From: Brachionus rotundiformis
Taxonomy: Eukaryota; Rotifera; Eurotatoria; Ploima; Brachionidae
Direction: 5' to 3'
Assembly (NCBI GenBank): GCA_016802295.1
Contig: JAESIW010000020.1
Span: 6,480,556-6,544,555 of the forward strand
Length of the DNA: 64,000 nt
The first letter of the stretch is position 1. Each line of letters starts with the position of its first letter. A program made the translations under genes and the position numbers. The notes under the pieces are model-generated. The model worked only from the letters and a program-made list of their open reading frames with translations. It was not told the origin of the DNA and searched no databases. Below are positions 32,749 to 46,296 of the stretch, piece after piece.

Positions 32749-33404
32749 TATAAATAAATTTGATTATTAGCTACTTATTAAATAAAGAAATAACTATAAA
32801 TGTCCCCATAACTAATTATAGGACCCAAAACCCAATCATGATTTACCCGGTAACACACCTCCCCAATTTAATAAACAATGCCCTCATTGCTCACTATCGA
32901 TTCTATGCTATGTATCATGGTATTGTTTTTGAGATTTTTTATAGATATCCAAGTCTTCGAAATAAAGTTTGGTACGGTGAGTTGACCAATTGTCACTGAT
33001 TTTACACAGTGGAATTAGTTGAAATACCATTATTTATAAGAATGCCAAATTTATGAAAATAAGCAAAGAGGAACTACTGAGCCTGAAACAAGTTTACTTC
33101 AGTGGATCATTTCCTGCTCAAACAGCCGTAAATTTGGCGGCAATGAACCTTGTTCTAGTCGACTTACGGTGGCAAGTCAGTATTTTTTTCTAGGTATTAC
33201 TACCGTCTTTGCCTTTTTGTCGAGAGCTTTCTTGCTTAGAAGAACGTAGGTCCCAACCTGACTCTATTAGCCAGCAATTACCTTTCCACTCTACCATCAA
33301 ATGACACACATAAATAAGTTAAAAAAATTTTTTTTTTGTTATTTTCATCTATCTTAAAGTTCGTATCTATTCGTATCTACTTAACCTTTGATTATGTACC
33401 GCCA
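32749..33404. other. Intergenic, nothing certain
   Basis: A 79-codon plus-strand frame (32760-32999) has no recognised motif. Bases near 33130-33300 are less AT-rich and may be further LTR-element debris. Confidence 0.35.
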
Positions 33405-33985
33405 TTGTAAACCCGTTTCGATTATGAATCTAGTTCCGATAAAGGTTCGAAACATTTCATAGACCCGCATAATTCCTAATGCTTCTTTTTCTCTTACAGT
33501 CCATTTCTTTTCAGCTGTTGTTAAAGCTCGGCTTATAAACATGATAACACGTTCTTCGTTGTTAATGACTAGGCAAAGAACTGCTCCGAGGCCTTCTTCA
33601 TTTTATATTATCCCTTGTCAAATTGGAAAGACTAGAGGTGTTTTGGAGAAATTGGTGTAGTTTTATCTCGCGGTGCTTGAAATCTACTTATGGCAGCAAT
33701 CTTCTTGCGAAAGCACATTTTGATCCTTTTATTCTTAAATTCGCTTTCTTTATCCTATTAATTAGTTCTAAATGTTTAAAGAGGTCTTCGAAAGTTTTTG
33801 GAAAAATTATGATGTCATCATACTTAAACCACTTTTAACCACCAAAACCGGCATCCATGTATCGTTGGAAAGTAGCTGATGCATTAGAAAGCTCAAAAGG
33901 AATAACCAAAAATTCATACAGACCACAGTGGCTTACAAAGACTGTCTTTAACGGGTGGCCAAAAATGGTTTTCTTAAAATTCATT
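33405..33985 (-). mobile_element. Ty3/Gypsy-like LTR retrotransposon pol remnant
   Basis: Read on the minus strand: TVFVSHCGLYEFLVIPFELS, NASATFQRYMD, a YDDIIIFPKTFEDLFKHLE active-site block and KANLRIKGSKCAFAR, which is a Ty3/Gypsy reverse transcriptase. After a gap comes RNase H (ISRALTTAEKKWTVREKEAL). Several stops and frameshifts; no LTRs were found. Confidence 0.85.
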
Positions 33986-34639
33986 TAGAAAAATAATGGT
34001 GAACCGACAATGATATATTAGAGTAATTTTGAGGGTTTACAGCTTTTTTTCTCTAGTTTTTGAAATTGATATTTTTATAAAACTTTTTTTTCAAAATAAA
34101 TTAACTCTGGACTACTAATTGACCCTTACCTGCGACCTATGTTGCCCTCATAAGAAACCATACAAAAGTTGCGAGTTTAATATATCATTTTGTAGAGGAT
34201 TTATTTATGATTAAAATAAGCTATAGATTGTTTTTTTCCGTCAAGATTTCGAGAAGATACAAACAAATAACACCGAAAAATGACCATTGTTCGAAAAAAT
34301 TTGGGTGTTCTATGTTTTTATCGAATAACCTTTGATTTATTTAGGGTATTATCTAAAAATTTGGTACACATATATAATTAAATTTAAGCTTTTAAATAAA
34401 TATTTTTATAAAATAAAATCTCTGTTTGAGTCTTGATTTTCAGTATTTTTTAACCTTTAGTGATAAAAATCATTAGGTCGATAATTTCGGACAGAACAAG
34501 GGAAAGTTACTGAATAAAAATCTTGTTTTATAAGCTTAAAGTTTAACCTTTATTTTGATATAAAATATGTGATAGTGGCCTTGTCCCAAAATGAAAAAAT
34601 GAAAAAAATAAAGATAGAAACCTAAGAAAAAACAAATCT
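33986..34639. other. Intergenic, nothing recognised
   Basis: AT-rich, between two transposon remnants. No termini or repeats resolved. Confidence 0.45.
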
Positions 34640-35140
34640 TTTTTTTAATTTTATTGTGCACTTTACAAATTGGTTTAGCACCACTTGTTAATGAGAAGTT
34701 TTAAATCCGGCATCAAAAATTTCTTCAGATTCGCACAAGAATTCAATGCTTTATGAAATCCATTTGTGATTGCATCGGCACCATCTGGTATTATGATCAT
34801 TGGCGATACTTGAGTTGCATCAGATCGGAAACAACTCTTTTGAGTGATTCAAATAAGAATCTGAAGTCATCTGCTGTTTCCTTGGTTGAAATACAAATAC
34901 CAAACGGATGAAAGTGCTTTTGGCGATCAGTAGTACCAATAATAAAGAACCTTGCCAAATAAACTTGTAAGTAGCATCTATTGTAAAATGCTTCGTCTTG
35001 TCGTCATTGCTAATAATTCTCTTAGTGGTGATTAAAAAATCGGAAATGAGCTGACCGTTATCTACAGTTTTCTCGAAATTTGGACAAAATGGTTTGTCAA
35101 GTATCGTCTGAATTCCTTCCGATTTTGGTGCCATAGTTTA
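34640..35140 (-). mobile_element. MULE-type transposase domain remnant
   Basis: On the minus strand: KHFTIDATYKFIWQGSLLLV, then after a frameshift RQKHFHPFGICISTKETADD and FRFLFESLKRVV, then PDGADAITNGFHKAL. The order DATYK, ETADDFRFLFESL, DGADAI is that of the MULE transposase catalytic domain. Frameshifted and without termini, so a pseudogene. Confidence 0.78.
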
Positions 35141-35485
35141 AGATCCCGAACTTAAAGTTTTGATAATAGCATATAGTGTCAATTCGTTTGCGCTTGTATT
35201 GTTATTCCCATAAATTGGTATCGTGGCTAAATTTATTAATGAACTCTTGCTTGTTCTTGTAGTATCTTTTTGCTGAATAACAGTCAACTTAATGATTGCT
35301 ACCTCTTTATATAAAATTGAAATTGGGAATTACTGATTCAGTTCAGACATTCTCTATTTCGAATCGATAAGTATTTTTTTTTCATATGGAAGAGAATACT
35401 GTTATATTTTTTTATTTATTAAGTATAAACTGTTCGAGTAATGAACTCCTTCAGTAAAGTATAACTAAAAAAAAAAAAAGAAATG

Positions 35486-35935
35486 TTATTTATATGTTAA
35501 ATAAGATAAAATGTTATGTGATTTGAGTCTATTGGCGAGGTTACATTTTATTGTTGCATGTCCTTTTTGTTTGCAATTGGAACATTCAAGATTCTTAATT
35601 GGACAATTTTTAATTGTATGGGCTGCACTCATACAGAAGAAGCAGCTTTGTTTTTGACCCACTATAGAGATGTTAGTTTTCAAGCCAAACATTTTCGTTG
35701 GATCAGCTAGGTTTGTAATTTGATTATGTATTTCAACCCGGTAGGCTTTTTCAACTCTTTTTACTCCGTTATTGACGTGGGACCATTGTTGTTCTTTGTA
35801 GCGTTCGATGGTTACATTTTTTACTTCAAGATCTTTTAAGTTTAAGCTTCCGAGAAATCTCTTGATTGTTGAGTCATTTAAATTACATGGTAAAAAGTGA
35901 AAGCGGTGGATACTTTTTTTTTGCCATCTGTGACA
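35486..35935 (-). mobile_element. Retroelement gag/ORF1 fragment with two zinc knuckles
   Basis: A minus-strand frame, open upstream of the first Met, runs FHFLPCNLNDSTIKRFLGSL, then KAYRVEIHNQITNLADPTK, then two CCHC knuckles (C-x2-C-x4-H-x4-C twice: CFFCMSAAHTIKNC, CSNCKQKGHATIKC). It ends shortly after. This is the C-terminal half of a gag-like nucleic-acid-binding protein, typical of ORF1 of non-LTR elements. A poly-T tract near 35915 seems to hold a frameshift. Confidence 0.75.
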
Positions 35936-36344
35936 TAGTTTGGGGCGGTTAATTTAAATTTATTTCCTCTAATAAATTTATGTTGTCTTTTGCTTGGTCA
36001 TAAAAGCAACTAGATAGTGCTTCAAAAATTTAACTGTTTTATTCAATTCTTGTCACATAATTTGTTAAAAGGTAAGATTATTTTTTAAAAGCATTTTAAA
36101 ATCTATCTTTTATTAATACTAAATCAGATTTGATTAGCTTAAGCTATTTGTAAATTTTTAAATTATTATTTAATATTAGTCAAATTAAATAGAAAGCCAT
36201 GAGGGTGCAATGAGTGGCCACATTGATCCTGTCCGTCTACATTAGTGAATTAATTTAACTGAAAATTATTAAATAAAAAAAATTTTATTTATTTAAAAAT
36301 TTCATCATTTATCAATCTTGAATTTAACTATTCAAAATAAATAA
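35936..36344. other. Intergenic, nothing recognised
   Basis: AT-rich; probably the rest of the gag element and the distal upstream of the receptor relic. Confidence 0.4.
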
Positions 36345-37113
36345 AACAAAAAAAATTAAAAATAAATTCTTTTTTAAAACATTTTCTCTACATTTTTATA
36401 AAATGAATTTTAATTTTTAAATAACAATTTTAAGTATTTGGCCATTGCTAAAAGCTAACATAAGTGACTTAAGTAATTAATTTTTTAAAATATTCGGTAT
36501 AATTATCTTAATATTCTATCTAATCAATGAACTTGTCTCGGCTTTTTTAATGAATAAACTTAACGCTAATTTGACAAATAAAAATGAGGTTAATAACTAC
36601 GTTGAGTATCCTAGTACCAACTCTTTTTTTCTAACCTATTCACAACCGTTAATACCAGTCTTATTTATCGAAATAAAAAAATTTAATGTTATTTTTATAT
36701 TCTTTATTATTAATTTTTTATTTAATCGTTTGTTGTGTACAATATTTTTTTTTCTGATTGAATTAAAACTTTTTTTAGATTTTCGTTCATTACTTTTTAA
36801 AAAAGAAATCCTGAATTTGAAAAAGTTAGTATCCAAAAAATCGAGACATGATAAAACTCTGAATGCTATTAAATTAAATATGATAATTGTTACAATCTTT
36901 AGAGCTGTTGAGATACTCATATTTTGCTTAATTATCTATCAGAAATCAACTGGCTATACACATTTCTTGAACTTATGTTACAAATATAAGAAAGCTTGCA
37001 CAATTATTCAAGAATTTTCCGATCTATTCTTTTTGATACCAATTTCGGCAAATACAATTTTTTATTTTTACATTGATGTAAAATTTTGTGAATTTTTAAA
37101 GAATTTATTTTAG
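36345..37113 (+). pseudogene. Rearranged third copy of the 7TM receptor gene
   Basis: The proximal promoter and start codon region are conserved (36345-36415), but the frame stops after MNFNF. About 50 bases that belong upstream of copy B (compare 23863-23915) follow, then the sequence jumps to TM4. From 36486 to 37113 the frame is open and encodes TM4 to TM7 with NTIFY and a C terminus ending FLKNLF. The ectodomain and TM1-TM3 are missing. The remaining open frame of 187 residues could not fold as a receptor alone. It is closer to copy B in the TM4-TM5 loop. Confidence 0.88.
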
Positions 37114-37448
37114 ATAATTTTAAAAATATCAATTTATTTCTATTTTATCTAAAATAAAAAAGATAAAATTAAAATACTAAAATAATCATATCGTCTTTTT
37201 TCATTACAACACCATTATAGATCGATTTTTTTAAACAAATTAAAAGAGAAATTTTTATATTTCTCAAGTTTTGTCGAAATTTCTACAAATTTTTCATTTT
37301 CAAACTATAAATTCAAGTTTATATTTTAAGAATAATTACAGAAAGTTTTCAGGCGTTTTCAGCATTCAGTCAATTTTCATATTAATATAGACATTTTTTT
37401 GTGATGGAACATTTGAGATCTCACCGAAATTATTTACTCAATTTCAAG

Positions 37449-37483
37449 GCTAATCAACAGGCTAGTGCCCTTGTCATAAAGAT
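37449..37483. repeat. Short repeat shared with 63852-63886
   Basis: AATCAACAGGCTAGTGCCCT and the bases after it recur at 63852. It can fold into a small hairpin (ACAGGC ... GCCCTTGT), like the LINE 3' ends elsewhere in the window. Confidence 0.6.
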
Positions 37484-37499
37484 CGATTAACACTCCATT

Positions 37500-37860
37500 T
37501 ATTAATATACTATATATATATAAATTACTTTCAAAAATTTAACATGGTTTTACTGGACGAAAAATCAAAACTTTTTTGCCATGTTAAAAGATGTGTATAT
37601 GAGATTAGGCAGTGCTTCATTTTAAAAAATATCTAAAAAAGACATGACAACAGTCTTACTCTTAAAGCTAACCAAGTGTCGTGTCTTTATTTCAATTTAA
37701 TGAATTTGAATATTGAAATGAAAGAATATGAAAATATTGTTGATAGTTTTAAAAAAATTTTGTGAACAAGAGATGGAATTATTAGATAATTTGAAACAAT
37801 CTTTGATTAGTAAAAAAAGAATTAACTGATTATTCTCGCTAATTGAATGAAATAATCTAA
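37500..37860 (+). repeat. Dispersed repeat, inverse copy of 18225-18620
   Basis: Matches the minus strand of 18225-18620 along most of its length, from the TATATATAAATTACTTTCAA edge to TTCTCGC(T)AATTGAAT. Not a known family to me. Confidence 0.7.
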
Positions 37861-40800
37861 CAATCATTTATTATGATTAAAACTTTGTTTAATTTGATAC
37901 CATTTATTAATACCATTTTTTTCTAGAAAATAAAACTGATTAGTTGGTAAAAACTTGGATAGAAATTAAATTTTTAAACATTTTTTTGAACTACTAATGT
38001 TTACCATTCAATTTTACCATTGCAAGAATTCTAAAATTAAGTTGGTCTCAACTAAGACATTCTTAAGTAAAATAAGTAAAAGAGATTATTTTAGACTTTT
38101 AAATTTACCAAATTTTAAATTTTTTTAAGTTAAAATTATATTTTATATAATTTTACTGTATAAAAAACTTAATATTTGTAAGGCGGGATAATGAATGATA
38201 AAGCAAGTATATTTTTGAATAGTTTATTAAATAATTGTTGACCTCTATCAATTTATATAGTTAGTGTAATTACTAAGAATCTCCTAGCACTGAGAATGGA
38301 ATCATTATTTTTACCCATGAGTTCGTGTCCATAACACGGGCTTATAATTAAGACAAGATATATTAATGTTTATATCAGCATCTAGAAGCGTCTATCTTCT
38401 GAGATACGTGACAAGTATATTAACTCTTACTTATCATTGCGCATCAGTTGAGAAGCTGATGATCAAGTGATACGTAGAGCGTATTACATATTTTTAACTT
38501 GGTAATCTATATTTTGACCTTTTATTTTCGAGATATCTCATAATAGTATATTTACTTATCCTAACTCATTGAGTCTTAGAATTAAAATCTGTGGCGTTTT
38601 TTTGATAACTGGATATAGAATCTTTAAAAATTTCTATAATAATGGAATTTTCATCTTAAAAAGTTTCATCTTGAAAAGTTAGCTTCCCAGGTCTACTAGC
38701 TAGGAGTACGGCTAGGAGATACACCTAACAACTTGGCTATGTCGTTTTGCTTTTTGGGGCTGTGAAGTTCATTTCAATTCGATCGTTTCAATTCAGAGAA
38801 ATTTGAATAACTTTTTAAATTTTTGCACCGAATTTTATTTCTTGATCTTTAGAGGATTTTTTTTTATATTATATATTTTTATGTCGAGTGTGATATATCA
38901 AATTGAAGAGAAAAAAATACTTTTTCAAATAAGTGCTTTTTTTTCTTTTTTTGCTCTCTAAAAATTGTAAAATTCAATGAATAAAAAAATTTAGATAAAT
39001 AAACTAATTAATTTCTAAACTTTTGCCAAGTACTGCTTGTGGTAAGAAGTGGCGGAGAGAATAGAATAGAGTGTTGCACAATGTTGCATTTACAGAACTA
39101 ATAAGAACTTTTAGAAAAAATACGATGAAATGGTCAATTATATAAATGGTATAAGATTGACTAAAGTTAAGTAAACAAGCAAACTGGAAAATGGCAATTT
39201 TTGATTAAAAATTTTACTTTTCAGGAACTGTGATTAGTGCAAAGAATTTAAAAGTTCTCCAACCTCGAGTGGATATCTAATTACAAATAGGAAATTTATT
39301 TAAAAAGACTAAATTTATATTGAATAATTTTGGTTCCAATAAGCACATTAATATCATTTAAGAGTTTAAACTAAAGACTTAATTTAAACTTAAATTATAA
39401 ATCTTTGATTTCAAATTAAAAAAAAGCCTATAAAACTCTAAAAATTATATACATGCTATTATTTTAAATAAATTTTCAAACGTTTATAAACAATAATTAT
39501 TTTGATAATTCGTGCCTACAACAATCAAACATGATGGAATTTATTCAAATTGAGAGACTCAAAATAAATGTCAAGCTAATTTGTTTATTTGGGAGAAAAA
39601 TTTGAAATTTAATTTACTTAAGGGCGACAAGACGCTCGATATTTTCATTTCATATACGACCATTTAGATCGTAAATAAAGATAACTAAGACCTTATTTGC
39701 CTTAAAATTTTTCCTAATTAAATTACTCTTTGAAATTGATCAAATCGGCCGGACTTGTTGAAGTCCAAATTGTCGAAATTATTTCACTTAAATAGCACTT
39801 GAAGCTAATATTTTTAATTAACTAAGTTTCAAGTAGTTAGTTTTTATTTTGATCAAAAAATATTGAAAATTTATTAAAAGTTAATGTTGAATTAACAAGT
39901 TTTGGACTTAATTTTTATTTATTAAAATCGATTTTCTGGCCCGACTTCGGATCAGACTTTACTGTTCCTGTACTCAATGCAAATAATAATAAATACAAAC
40001 TCTTGCTGTTTGTTTGATTGTTCTTTAATCAAATAAATAATTTTTGCACCGGATTTTAATCTGTATATTTCTCAGTTCTCAGCAAGTCTGTGAATAAAAG
40101 CCTTATTTCCAGACGAAATACTTTATTTCCACATCCATTCGATTAGAAAATGCTTCAGGTTACACTCTTTAGGCAAGCGTGCTTCCTTCTTCCATTTTTC
40201 CAGACAAGTTAGACTCTTTTATGATCCAGAAATAGATTTTTTATCTTAAATTATTTGTGGAAAAATTAACAAGGAGTAAAATTAATTTTTTGCCTAAATT
40301 TTCAAGATAATTGCTGATTGTTCTTTTAAAATTATCAATAAGTCTAATAGAATTTAAGTGTTTTAATGGAATTAATTTTTATTGATTTTAATATGTAAAT
40401 TAGAATTTACAATTTGAAATTTTTTATAAAGATATATCTTTATAAAGTAATCATGAAGCTATAGTGAAAGAAAATTTAAGTTAAGTAACTTTCAAATACT
40501 CACATTTTTGGTTTCTAATTTTAAGTCTTAAATAAGTTAAAATTAAAAATAGATAATTAATTATTTTATTAAAAATTTATATTATTATTAATCTGACTTT
40601 AATTTTCGTAATTAAAATTATTTTCAAAAAATTTTGTTTCAAGATAAAATACTAATTATTTAGGGGGTTTATTTAAATTTTTGTAGTGAGAAAATTCTAA
40701 ACTTTAATTTTTTACATTAATATAAATATTTTTTTTAAATCATAGCAACTTATTCCAATCTTGAACCATTCTATTCTTCAATAGAAATTTTATTTTCAAT

Positions 40801-42984
40801 TCCAAAAAATAATTATGTGTTTTTCCAACATTTGTTCAAAAGATTTTATATTCTGAATTTAAAATACAATTAAAGACAAGATAAAAAAGAGAACCAATTA
40901 AATGGTAAATATATTAGATATTTTTTTCAGTAAAGATAATAAAAATAATAAAAAAATTTTATTTGGTCAGTATCTCAATCAAATATTCTAATTAATATAT
41001 TTATCATCTTTATAACTTTTTTACTTTTTTTAACTTATCTTTTAATTAAATTACTGACACTCTGATTAATTTACTGAAATTTTTTTTTGATTGACCATTA
41101 TTAAAGCAGGAAAAAGGTTTTCAAATACTGACCAAACAAATATAATACTGAACCATTAAATAGGGTCCATAAGAAAATTCCAAATCATTTGTCAAGAATC
41201 ATAAGATTTCAATTGCACTTTATTTAAATTAAAAGGAAGCAATTAATAAAGATATCTGCTAATTTTATTTTAAATATTTGAACCATTTGGTCTTAAGCAC
41301 AAATAAATTTATTTATAAAATATATCAAAAATTAAAAAAATAAAAACAATTATTTTTCAACTTTTTATTCAAATAACATAAGATAAATTAAGCATTTTTA
41401 ATTAATGCTATTTAAAAAGCCCGAACCATGTTCACGGGTGAGATTTTCCAAATCGGTCGGATCAAAATAGAGCCCTTATAAAAATCTTCATATGAGAACA
41501 TATTCAAACGTGGTCGAAGGAACACTTGAAAATCGGAAATTGTGATCTTCACACTTAAACTCGTATAATTACTATTTAATTTAGAATTACCTTTTATTTA
41601 TACTCAGTAAGCCAACATCCGTTGTTTATCTTGTCAAATATTTGGTTTTATAGGGTATTTTGGTGCGAATAGATCCTGCTGGGGCGAGCTTTGGCCGGCT
41701 TAAATGCTCCAATTCATTTAAAATAAACAATTGTGTTCACTAATGAGAAACTTCTTAAGAGATATATCTAATTAGAATCGTATTCATGCCGAGTCTGGTT
41801 CGCCTTGTTATCAAGACATTTAAACAAGTTTTTTTAATTAACTCTGATAACTTGAGGAAAAAGCTGATGAAAAGCTTTGATGAAAATTTTGTTGATGTTC
41901 TTTTATTGCTTCCAGGAGCAAACACCATTTTACTGGACCATGGTCATAAATAAACTTTTTTTTAGTAAAATTTGCAATTTTATTTTAAAATAAAAACAAT
42001 TAAGTTTGACCGGACTGATTCGGCTTTTTTGATATAGAAAAAAGTCATCTATTAGTATAATTTTGAGCTTGAGGGTTTTGTCAAGAAAACAACAAAAAGC
42101 TTATTCAGTGAATCTAGTTGTTCTAGCAGTGCTGAATACAACACTTAACCGAATTACCTAGATTCGTTTAATTGATTAAAATTTTTTAATTTCAATTTTA
42201 AAATTCATTTTGTTTTCAATAAATAAGTTAAAAATTTATCTTTTTTATTTAATTGTTTATTAGGAATATATTTTAGAAAAAAATAGATTAGATAAAAGTT
42301 ATTATTAGTACATTGGTAACTCTTGTTTTCAGTTTATGAGATTGCTCAAGGCATCCAAGGTAGTTGGGAGTTTTTTGAGAGTGGCCGATTCTCAGAGCTC
42401 TTAAACGAGCCTGTTTGTGTGGCTATTTTATGGCTTAAGTCCTAATGATACTTAAAATCTCTCAAGAGTATGTTTTGTAAATGTTATAACTTGATATTCA
42501 AGTGTTATTTACAGCTGTTGTTAAGTGCTTTCTTTTATCGCTTCTTTAAGAAGTCAAATGTTAGCAGGAAGAAAATACACTAATCGTTTTATGGCCATGT
42601 ATTTCTGAGATCATAATCAGCGTATTAATCATACCTGTTTGCTTTTTTAGAGTATTCATCAAACAAACAGAACTAGAACATGCATATAAAATTTAAGTCC
42701 TTTCTAAACACTGTTCACTGTGTCGGGTAGGGACAAGCAAAGACCTGCTTTGGTCTAAAGAGTTCACTACTAAACCCAAAAGGCTAGTCACTAGCAGATT
42801 AATAATAGGATGAAAAATAATTCCAAATTAGCTAAAAAGAGATTTTTTTACTATCCAAGTGGTTGCAACAAAAAATAAAAATATCCATTTGTGTTTTTTT
42901 TATTTAAATTATCCAATTTGTAATAAACAAATGATTTTTTTTCATTTTGTATCAACTCTATTAGTTAATATCTATTGAATATTT
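37861..42984. other. Long gene-poor region
   Basis: About 5 kb of AT-rich DNA without a supported gene. The one recognisable feature is the Tc1-derived stretch at 38520-38780. Confidence 0.55.
38520..38780 (-). mobile_element. Tc1-like transposase N-terminal scrap
   Basis: Minus strand encodes PKKQNDIAKLLGVSPS, the helix-turn-helix start of Tc1 transposases, then stops. The whole stretch aligns with 54205-54450, so both are copies of one family. Confidence 0.65.
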
Positions 42985-43255
42985 TAGTACCTGCTGAACT
43001 TGCAGATTTGGAGTCTCCACAAAGGCTGAAATTACCAGGTCTAAAAACAAGAAAGATACGCTGAGATCTAATCCAAATGTTCAAACTAGCTATCAGTATG
43101 GAGATAGCAAATTTCATAAAAGCTTAGTAGCTGGTTTAAACTACAGCTTAAACACTAGGCCTGAGAGCAAAAAGCACAATCTTAGAAGAAACTCCAAGAA
43201 CTTAGAACGAGAAAGAGCAAAGAGTTGTAGCCAGCAGTTTAATTATTAAAACAAA
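42985..43255 (+). mobile_element. Decayed LINE C-terminal fragment
   Basis: Plus strand reads SPQRLKLPGLKTRKIR, stop, DLIQMFKLAISME, which matches the LINE tail pattern YEERLKxLGLxTLxxRRxRGDLIxxFK. A later piece (SLNTRPESKKHNLRRNSKNL) fits the next block. Several stops. Confidence 0.6.
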
Positions 43256-43529
43256 ATATTGTCACAATTAATTTTTGGTAACTTTTTTTGAAAAATTTGT
43301 TATTGAAAAATGTTAAGAGTCTTTATAGATTAAAAATACAAAAATAACTTTTTAAGCTAGAAATAAAATTATGTTTTTTACATTTTGTTTAGTTGAATTT
43401 CAAATGAGTTAACATTTTAGACTTGACGAAATTTAGAAGAAACTAAGTAGCAAAATTGCCTGGAAACAAATGGTTAGTTTAATAGTCAAAACAATTGACA
43501 AGCTTGTGAAAATTAGCCAATTTTTGCTT

Positions 43530-43614
43530 ATGCCATCTGTGTCCCATTCAATTGCTACTCAAAATAATGAGGAAATTTCAAAAGTCCATTATGTCAAGCC
43601 ATACAAGTTTAATT
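43530..43614 (+). mobile_element. Possible LTR-retrotransposon pol C-terminal tail
   Basis: A 28-codon stretch ending ISKVHYVKPYKFN then a stop resembles the end of LTR-element integrases (VHxxRLKPY). Too short to be sure. Confidence 0.3.
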
Positions 43615-44204
43615 GATATTTTTACGGATTTTATATTTATTGTTATTTCTAGCTAAAGAGTCATTTTTCTGGTATCATTACAATTTATGAATTTATTTCA
43701 AGTGTTATATAATTTGAAAGAATTCTCACTTAAAAAAATAACAATTCTTAAAACAAGTAAACAGAATACTATAGAAATTTAGTCTCATTTTATAACTAGT
43801 GATACTGGGTTGGGAAAATTTTATGTTTTCACTATGGCAGAGCGATAACCGGCTGAAATTAAAGAAATTAAAAGAAATTATCTTTTAAGGAGCTATGATT
43901 ACCGTGATTAATCGTAAGATAAGATTATCTTTTGATCACATAAACAGCCGTGTTAAACTAAATTTTATTGTCCGTAAATAGATATTCTTGATGAGTTCGA
44001 TTCAAGGTGTATAAATATGAATCATGTATTTGTTTAAGAATTATAAATAAAGTAATTAGAATCAGCATCAGACAACTAAGAGACATGTCTTAAACATAAG
44101 AAACCGAAACCATTAGAGTACCCTTTAGACGCAGAATTTCATTTTTTTTCTTCATTTGGATTACTAAGGCACAAGTAGCGGTACTAGTAGCACTTAATTA
44201 GCTC

Positions 44205-44405
44205 TTATCTGTTCAAAACCAGCTTTGAAGACATTGAACTGTGTAGTTCAGTTCTTGGAAGTGGATTCCATGCACTTGATATCCTATTTTAGAACAAGAA
44301 GCTAAGTCATCTTGCATCTATGGCTTTCTCTCTCTCTTCATTTTGATATTATGCCCTCTTGAATTGTGACGATGACTAATCCAAACGTTTCTAAGACTAT
44401 AAGGC
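44205..44405 (-). mobile_element. Decayed LINE C-terminal fragment
   Basis: Minus strand: ISHRHNSRGHNIKMKRERKP, then residues fitting W-N-x-L-P and a short Ser-rich tail. It is homologous to 51240-51560, which is another copy of the same family. Confidence 0.6.
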
Positions 44406-46296
44406 CCAAACTTTAATAATCATTATTATTGAAATTGTTGGACTTTTAGGGATTAAGCCAAGCAATAAGTAAAGCAGTTAAATTTATTTTAAAGTTTATT
44501 AAATGGAATTCCAAGTTATCACAAATAGTTAGTGGTTTGCATAGTAATCCAGAAAATACAGCACTGAACAATAAGAAGAGGAAAAAAGTTTATAGAAAAA
44601 ATTTTAGTGTTGAAAAATTCACAATACACTTTGTTCGAATTACTGCTAATTTTATTTTATGAATATAAATTTTTTTGTTTATAGGTCTGTTATTCCCAAT
44701 TCATTTGATCTTTCACTATATTTTTGTATTATATTCAAAAAAGTGGTTCGCATTGAACAAAAATATCACTCCTTGAAAAATGCATGTTTTGCATTGGACA
44801 TGATTCAATAATCTTCTTTAAAATGAGAATTAAAAAAAATAAAGGATAATCTCTTGAAAAAACTGCTAAGTTTCTTTTCTTTTACTTCTCTGTGATGGAA
44901 AACGGTAAAATTAAAATCTCAGATAATCTTATATCGGTCCGTGTAATACTGGACTGCAAAAAGATGATGTCGGTCCCTACAAGACTGTGAAAAAACTAAT
45001 AGTCAAACTGAATTAGATATTTTTCCACAGTCCCTTGCCACGAAGCTTTGGTTTCTTAAAACTTTAGTTTCAGTCAGTTTTAGTCTTGTAAGAAAACTTA
45101 GGTTGTATTTGAAAGATGGATTGCTGTTAAGCCAATCCGAATTTTGATCATTTAAAAGTAGTTAGGTAAACAAGGCCCAGAGGATGTTGATTAAGATAAT
45201 AGCCTCTAAGCAAACTATTTAAATTACTGTTTTTACAGAATTATTTAGCATCCGGTCGAAACTATTTGCATTAAGGTAAATTTGAATTAAATTAATCATG
45301 AATAGAAATCAATAAAAATTTATCTATATTTAATATGAAAGCAATAAATCGAATATGTTCAATAAACATCGATTAATCATTTAAGTTGTTTATAAATATG
45401 AGAGCTAGTTGTAGTCCATTTAGGCCAGTTTTTTTTTTCATTTTGTTTGAGATTTTTCAAATATTAGATCGTTCTCTTAATTACTTTTTTTAGTGCAATA
45501 AAAATAGATAAAGATGAAAAAAATGTTTATCTTTAAGAAACAAACTGATTTATAAATCAAATAAACTTTTAAGAAAATTTAGGCAAAACATAAAAAGCGC
45601 ACGCGATATAAATTACTAGCTTTTTATTAAGATATTTTTTAGATTTAGAAACAAATTTAAGATTTTCTCCGATCATTAAACGGTCAGAAATTTGTAGCAT
45701 GAATTTGTACAGATGACTTAGTTGCAGGCGATCATTTCATGCTGATTAATTACAAGAATACTGTCAAAATGTCTGATCAGCTTTTAGTCCATCAATTTTA
45801 TGTCACAAAAATACGTCACTGACGAATTTTTAGGAACATAAAAATTCTCAATTATCTTGTAGTTATTATTGTTATATTTTTATTAAAGTCAAATATGTAG
45901 AACAATATTAGCAAAAAAATTTTAAGTAAAACTGAGTTAAATGTCCATCTTTAAGATATCACTGCGGACTTTATAAAAATATTTGAACAAGTTTTGACCA
46001 TAAAATCTCATATAATCTAGTGGTTAGGAATCGTCGATAAATAAATTTAGTAATTAAAGATAATTCAATCAATAATTTTAAACTTTCAAATTCAAATGAA
46101 TTTATTATCAATTCGCTAGAGATAGTTCAATATTAAAGATATAATTCAAATTGTTTTAAACTAATGTTCCGTATCTAGTTTCTTAAAATTCCTCATAGTA
46201 TAATAAAATTTTAATTATCAGTTTTGTTTATTTTTTTAGACAAATTTATAATGTGAATTAACTTGATCGATTTATTGAATTAGAGAGCCACTGAAA
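44406..46296. other. Intergenic, upstream of the 248-residue gene
   Basis: AT-rich, nothing recognised; the promoter of the next gene should be near its right end. Confidence 0.5.

Noticed and set aside
32760..32999. 79-codon plus-strand frame
   Set aside because: No recognised motif and surrounded by transposon remains.
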